Below are positions 59,545 through 64,000 of a stretch of DNA of 64,000 nucleotides, piece by piece. The notes beneath the pieces are model-generated. The model ran no database searches, was not told the origin of the DNA, and saw nothing but the letters and a program-made list of their open reading frames with translations. Location: contig JAAYBV010000008.1 of NCBI GenBank assembly GCA_012744475.1, forward strand, positions 62,001-126,000, in the 5' to 3' direction. Every line of letters starts with the position of its first letter. The first letter of the stretch is position 1. A program made the position numbers and the translations under genes. Source of the stretch: Phycisphaerae bacterium (GTDB lineage Bacteria; Planctomycetota; Phycisphaerae; Sedimentisphaerales; Anaerobacaceae).

Positions 59545-60822
59545 CTACGGAGCGAGCAGATCGACCAGAGGTCTGCCGGCCGCGCACGTGCAGTCGATGA
59601 TTGAATCTGCCGCGGCCGGGATCGGAGTCCGCCACAACCATGTGAGCAGTTGCACGGCGTCTTCCGCGCGAAGTGACTGCCAGTTCAGCGATTCCAGTTC
59701 CTGGGGCAGGCCGTACTCCGTCGCGTTCGCCAGCAGCAGGGCGATACCGGCCAGCGCGCCGGTGGCCATGTTGGGGGGCTCGATACCCTGCTCGAGGGCC
59801 AGGACCATCGTGCCGAAGATGCGATCATTGGCGCCCAGTTTACGAAGGAGGTCACGGGCGGCCCGGGCGGTCGTGTCCGCCAAGTACGGATTGGTCATTC
59901 GCTCCAGCAGGTCGTCGGCATAGTGGCGGTAACCCGCCTCGGTGAACAGCTCGTCGCCGAGCGACGCGTACTTGCGGATCAGGGCGCCGCCCGATTCGCG
60001 GACAAAGGCCTCCCTCGCAACGTGCATCAGGGGCTTGTCGCCGGCCAGGTCGGTCATTCTCGTGTAGCCTTTGAGCGCACCGATGAAGCCGAGCAGCGCG
60101 TGGATGGCGTTGTGTCCGTAGAGCTTGGCCTCCTCGAAGGGCAGCAGATCGTCCTTCTCGACGAACACCTGAATGCCCGGCGCAAAGCCTGCGATCGTCG
60201 TCTTGCTGACGAGGATGCGATTGAACTCCTCGACGAGGAACGCCCGGTCGATTCCTGGAGCGATGGGCGTGAGATTCAGCGCGGCGATTTCGGCCGGATC
60301 GTTCACCACCCGGCTCATCTTGCCGATCACCGTGTTGAGAAACTGCACGCGTGACGGCAACGGACCGCTCAAATGCGCCGCGACGGCGTCCCGCAGGATT
60401 TCGGCCGCGTGGTTGTTGTTCTCGGCCGCGTAGACGATGGTGGGTCCTTGCCCTCGCCGTGCCAAGCCGTCGGCGATCAGTGCGGCGACGCTGTTGGCTT
60501 GGCCCGGGGTGTAGAAGTTCACCGAGGGCAGGCAGGTGCAGATTTCCGTCGCCTGGACCAGCGCACCACGAAGCGTCCTGTTGTCCTTGGAGTCCGTCGG
60601 GTCGAGCAGCTCGACGTTGTCGATCCGCTGCGTTTCGATGCGGTCCGCCCTGGCGACGTTGACGTGGTACGTGCCACAATTGGCCCGAACGGCGCGGACC
60701 AGTGCCGGATCGATTTCGGCGACGACGATCCGGGTGAACCGGCCGCTCTGAAAGGCCTCTTTGGCGAACAGGCCGCTCTGGATCGGCCCGAATCCGAAAC
60801 CCACGAACGTGTGATCGGCCAT
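59545..60822 (-). CDS. Mannitol-1-phosphate dehydrogenase-like family protein
   Basis: 'FVGFGFGPIQSGLFAKEAFQSGRFTRIVVAEIDPALV', 'KLYGHNAIHALLGFIGALKGYTRMTDL'. Confidence 0.75.
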   Translation of the reverse strand: MADHTFVGFGFGPIQSGLFAKEAFQSGRFTRIVVAEIDPALVRAVRANCGTYHVNVARADRIETQRIDNVELLDPTDSKDNRTLRGALVQATEICTCLPSVNFYTPGQANSVAALIADGLARRGQGPTIVYAAENNNHAAEILRDAVAAHLSGPLPSRVQFLNTVIGKMSRVVNDPAEIAALNLTPIAPGIDRAFLVEEFNRILVSKTTIAGFAPGIQVFVEKDDLLPFEEAKLYGHNAIHALLGFIGALKGYTRMTDLAGDKPLMHVAREAFVRESGGALIRKYASLGDELFTEAGYRHYADDLLERMTNPYLADTTARAARDLLRKLGANDRIFGTMVLALEQGIEPPNMATGALAGIALLLANATEYGLPQELESLNWQSLRAEDAVQLLTWLWRTPIPAAADSIIDCTCAAGRPLVDLLAP

Positions 60823-60823
60823 C

Positions 60824-61900
60824 TCACTGCCCGGCCGTCTTGAGGAACGCATTGATGTCTGCGTCTCTTGTGAGCACGCTGATCTCCAGGTCGTAGGTGC
60901 GGCTCTTGCCCGGGCCAAGGTAGATCAGTTGCTTCTGTTTGCGGGCCGCACTTTGGCCGATCGGGAAATTGGTGCCCGGCTCCAGGCCGGTGACGTACTC
61001 GCCCGGCCCCCAGTGCTGCCAGTTGGCCATGCAGGGGAAGTGCTTTTTCCTGTAACGGGTCGCGACCGCCAACCCCAGTCTCTTGTTGTGCAGGCCAATG
61101 GTACACAGACCGCTCTTGTCGGCTGCGACATCGACGAAGCCACAGGCCTCGCCGCCGCCGCGATGTGCCTCGAGCGGCTTGCGGCACGTGCGGAAATCGT
61201 TCTTGTCGTTGAAAATCGCGTTGTCCATATCCAGGCCACGTGATCGCCATGCGCCTTTCCAGACGATTTGTGTGCCCTCGTCGACCAACGGCCAGCCGTA
61301 GTTGCAGTGGTAGAGCAGCATATGCGGCGTCGGCGTGTTGCCCAGGTTCGTCACCACGTCGTGGATGCGGATCGTGCCCTGGCCCAGCGTGCTGGAGATG
61401 GTCCGGCGCAGTTGCAGAGTCGGGCCGAAGACGCGATATTCCTTTACCACCGCGGTGATGCTCATTTCGAGCCTGCCCGCCCGAAGGTCGGGCTGTACGA
61501 TGGACTCGACCTCTGCGGGGGTGTTGCTGATGCGCCCGTGCAGACCTCGCCGGCCCGATTCGTCGTCGTCAGGCGCTCCGGCGTGGCTCAGGCCGCAAGT
61601 CGTCAGGAGGCCGCCGCCAAAAGGCCACAGCCATTCGATGCCCTGATTGGCGTCCGGCCGCGGCGCCGTCACGCCGGCATGGCTGAGCCAGGCGAGGCTG
61701 TGCTGATTGTGGAAGGCGTCCACGATGTCCAGTGCCCGATCGATGACCACTTTGTATCGCAGCCCGGAGCCTGTGTTGATCCACGCGATTCGCGTGCCCT
61801 TGCCCAGCCCGTTATCGAGAATGCTGGTCTCGATGCCGCCCACCTGTGCGGGATTGCTCACGCGGTCCTGCCAGTCGAACGAAGCCTTGTTCAGTGCCAT
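60824..61900 (-). CDS. DUF4432 / aldose 1-epimerase-like protein
   Basis: 'GLRYKVVIDRALDIVDAFHNQHSLAWLSHAGVTAP', 'FGGGLLTTCGLSHAGAP', 'LHGRISNTPAE', 'LLYHCNYGWPLVDEG'. Confidence 0.88.
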   Translation of the reverse strand: MALNKASFDWQDRVSNPAQVGGIETSILDNGLGKGTRIAWINTGSGLRYKVVIDRALDIVDAFHNQHSLAWLSHAGVTAPRPDANQGIEWLWPFGGGLLTTCGLSHAGAPDDDESGRRGLHGRISNTPAEVESIVQPDLRAGRLEMSITAVVKEYRVFGPTLQLRRTISSTLGQGTIRIHDVVTNLGNTPTPHMLLYHCNYGWPLVDEGTQIVWKGAWRSRGLDMDNAIFNDKNDFRTCRKPLEAHRGGGEACGFVDVAADKSGLCTIGLHNKRLGLAVATRYRKKHFPCMANWQHWGPGEYVTGLEPGTNFPIGQSAARKQKQLIYLGPGKSRTYDLEISVLTRDADINAFLKTAGQ

Positions 61901-61916
61901 CTGAGTTCACTCCCGG

Positions 61917-63122
61917 TCAATCCAGCGCCTTGCAGAGGGCCTCGAAGCTGTCGAAGCCTTTGTTGATTTGCAGGACGCGAAGCATTTTGCCATAGGTCTT
62001 GATGTTGGCGTAGCGGTCGTCGAGCGGGGCCTTGATGAACAGCGACGCGAAGAGGTTGCCCGCCTGCACGGCCTGTGTGAAATCGAATGAGCCGGCGCGA
62101 AACGCATCGAGGTTGCTCGCCAGATAGGTGATCAAGCCGGCCCGGAAGGAGTCGCCGGCGCCGACAAGGTCGATGACCTCGCCGCTGAGGAATCGCGAGA
62201 TGACCTTGACCGGTCCGGCGGTTTGACCATCGGGGCCACGGTGGATCTCGTAAGCGCCGTTGCTGACCGTGACGCCGAGCAGACGCGTTCGTCCCTTATC
62301 CCGCCAGAATCGCTCGATGAGAAACTCCAGAAAGTGGGTATTGTTTTCTCTCTCATCGAATTCGACCCAGTCGCGAGGCTTCCCGATCGTGTTCTGGATC
62401 AGCTTGGCCTCGTCCGAAGAGGTGAAGAACACATCGAGCTCCGGCAGGAGCGGCTCCAGGAGCCGATACTCAGCGACGGGTTTGCCTTCGGCGATGAGCC
62501 GATGCGGATTTCCCGTCAGGGTGTGGCTGTCGGCGATGGTCAGAGCCCCCCGGGTCCGGCACCAGTGGATGAACTGTGCCAGGTCCCGACCGCCGTTGGC
62601 GTCGCCCCGGTCGGACAGGCCGGAATACATGTAGTAAACGATCCGCGGTTCGAGCCGCTCGACGGCCTTGCGGAAGATCGCGAAATCGAAATCGTTGTTG
62701 GCATTGGGGAAGTACGCGATGCCGCCACGGTCGTCGCCCTTGGGGTTGTGGATGAACGTCGTACCGGTCGGAAGGGTCGGGTGAACGTGCGTGGCGGACA
62801 TGTCGACGCCGTTGGCGACCAGAACGTCGTAGAAGAACCGGCCCTGGGCGTCGAGTCCGTCGTAATCGCCTTTTCCGAGATTGACTCCGACGGCGACCTT
62901 CAGCCCGGTCCGGGCGATCAGCGGGGCAGTGTTGCCCGGCCCGCCCGCGGTGGCGCTGCCTTCGTCGATCCACTGCTTGATCTGCTCCTGAGAATAGTCG
63001 GGCATGTCTTCGGTTCTGCACTTGGCCAGGCCGCCTTTGCCCACGAGCCGGTCGGCGAACTGGAAGTCGGCCCGGCGCAGGTCGGCGACCGCCGTGTTGA
63101 GGATCAGAACATCCACAGCCAT
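61917..63122 (-). CDS. PfkB-family carbohydrate kinase
   Basis: 'GPGNTAPLIARTGLKVAVGVNLGKGDYDG', 'DLVGAGDSFRAGLITYLA'. Confidence 0.88.
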   Translation of the reverse strand: MAVDVLILNTAVADLRRADFQFADRLVGKGGLAKCRTEDMPDYSQEQIKQWIDEGSATAGGPGNTAPLIARTGLKVAVGVNLGKGDYDGLDAQGRFFYDVLVANGVDMSATHVHPTLPTGTTFIHNPKGDDRGGIAYFPNANNDFDFAIFRKAVERLEPRIVYYMYSGLSDRGDANGGRDLAQFIHWCRTRGALTIADSHTLTGNPHRLIAEGKPVAEYRLLEPLLPELDVFFTSSDEAKLIQNTIGKPRDWVEFDERENNTHFLEFLIERFWRDKGRTRLLGVTVSNGAYEIHRGPDGQTAGPVKVISRFLSGEVIDLVGAGDSFRAGLITYLASNLDAFRAGSFDFTQAVQAGNLFASLFIKAPLDDRYANIKTYGKMLRVLQINKGFDSFEALCKALD

Positions 63123-63150
63123 CAGTGGTGTCTCCTTTCGCGGTTTGGCC

Positions 63151-64000
63151 TCAGTGCATTTCCGCTTCGCACGTGCCGATCGCCGGGCGATAGAAATTGA
63201 ATTGCACGTTGGGGTGGTCGGCCAGCAGGGACATGGGCACGGCGCTGTCGGCGAGCTTCTTGGCGATCATCAACGTGGTCAGACGCATGCCGAACGGATT
63301 GTCGTGCGTTCCCGCCTGCCAGATCGAGACCTTCTCGGCCTGCCATGTCTGGAGGGGGCCGACGGTGATCGCCTGGGTCGGTACGCTCGTCACGACACCG
63401 CCGCCGCTGGTTCGCGCGTTCTGCATCACCGTCACGGGATGCAGGTCCACGACGCGCGTCGTCAGTTGGCGGTACTCCTGCGGCGTCGGCGGGCGGTCTT
63501 TGTACGGGCCTTGCCGGCGAACCGGGTCGTTGAACGCCCAGTGCTTGATGTCGCCCTGGCCGCCCTGCATGACGGCGCAGCGGACACCGTCCCAGCTTCG
63601 AATGTAGGCCGACGGATCGGCCTTGGGAAAGTGCAGGTTCGCCTCGGGCATTCTCAGTTCCGGTCGGATCCGATCGAAACACAGCTCCTTGTCCGCCTTG
63701 GCGAATGACAACGGGTGTGTCTCGGGCACTTCCGCGCCGTTCATGTACCACTCGTCCATGCCCCAGAAGTGGGCATTCCGCAGCTTCAGCTCCAGCGAGT
63801 TGACCAGTCTTGCCACGAGAGGCAACTGCTCGGTCGGCCCGATCGGCCCGCAAACGCCCACCGGGTCGTCGGGCGTGGCCTGCTTCCAGGCGGTGACATA
63901 CTCGAGGGCCTCGGCGAGGTAGAAATCCTCCAGCGTGTCGTAGAAGACGACCTGGAAGCCTTCCCGGCTCAGACCCGCCATGCCCTCGGCGGTGAGCCGG
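63151..64000 (-). CDS. Glucosamine-6-phosphate deaminase/isomerase-like protein (partial, runs off window end)
   Basis: '[37 protein letters not shown]', '[41 protein letters not shown]'; frame open to the window edge. Confidence 0.8.
   Translation of the reverse strand, partial: RLTAEGMAGLSREGFQVVFYDTLEDFYLAEALEYVTAWKQATPDDPVGVCGPIGPTEQLPLVARLVNSLELKLRNAHFWGMDEWYMNGAEVPETHPLSFAKADKELCFDRIRPELRMPEANLHFPKADPSAYIRSWDGVRCAVMQGGQGDIKHWAFNDPVRRQGPYKDRPPTPQEYRQLTTRVVDLHPVTVMQNARTSGGGVVTSVPTQAITVGPLQTWQAEKVSIWQAGTHDNPFGMRLTTLMIAKKLADSAVPMSLLADHPNVQFNFYRPAIGTCEAEMH

Overview
High-GC bacterial chromosomal window. Gene content (beta-helix, GLUG, PPC and discoidin-type secreted proteins; DUF1080, PmoA-like, Tat Gfo/Idh/MocA, AGE epimerase and CE15-like enzymes) suggests a Planctomycetota/Phycisphaerae-like organism; this lineage is inference. 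I find about 46 protein genes and one tRNA-Leu(TAG). I see no CRISPR array, rRNA, recognisable transposase or prophage. Main blocks: MFS transporter; giant secreted repeat proteins; GldA/F/G-like ABC operon with DUF4340 and a metallo-beta-lactamase-fold hydrolase; a coupled small-ORF/DUF4258/DUF2283 module; rny-ymdB; yebC; O-antigen ligase/MraY-like/DUF4416; proS; a 1444-aa GLUG protein; a non-RD Ser/Thr kinase with a zinc-ribbon tail next to a PP2C phosphatase; YhaM-like nuclease; polysaccharide and sugar enzymes; xseA-xseB; tandem paralogous membrane proteins; AzgA-like permease; fhs-folD; and a sugar-catabolic cluster cut by the window end. The observations most worth follow-up are: (1) ATGA-coupled cistrons joining an MBL hydrolase, a 36-codon ORF and a DUF4258/DUF2283 pair; (2) a dispersed GGGGCGAAT-N4-ATTCGCCCC palindrome that flanks xseA, supplies a stop codon on one side and extends XseA into xseB on the other; (3) a second dispersed element with imperfect terminal inverted repeats; (4) a 7-nt phased repeat with an inverted partner between fhs and folD; (5) hairpin-rich leaders before secreted-protein genes and a rod-like structure upstream of rny. 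All family names come from reading the translated sequences; no searches were run.
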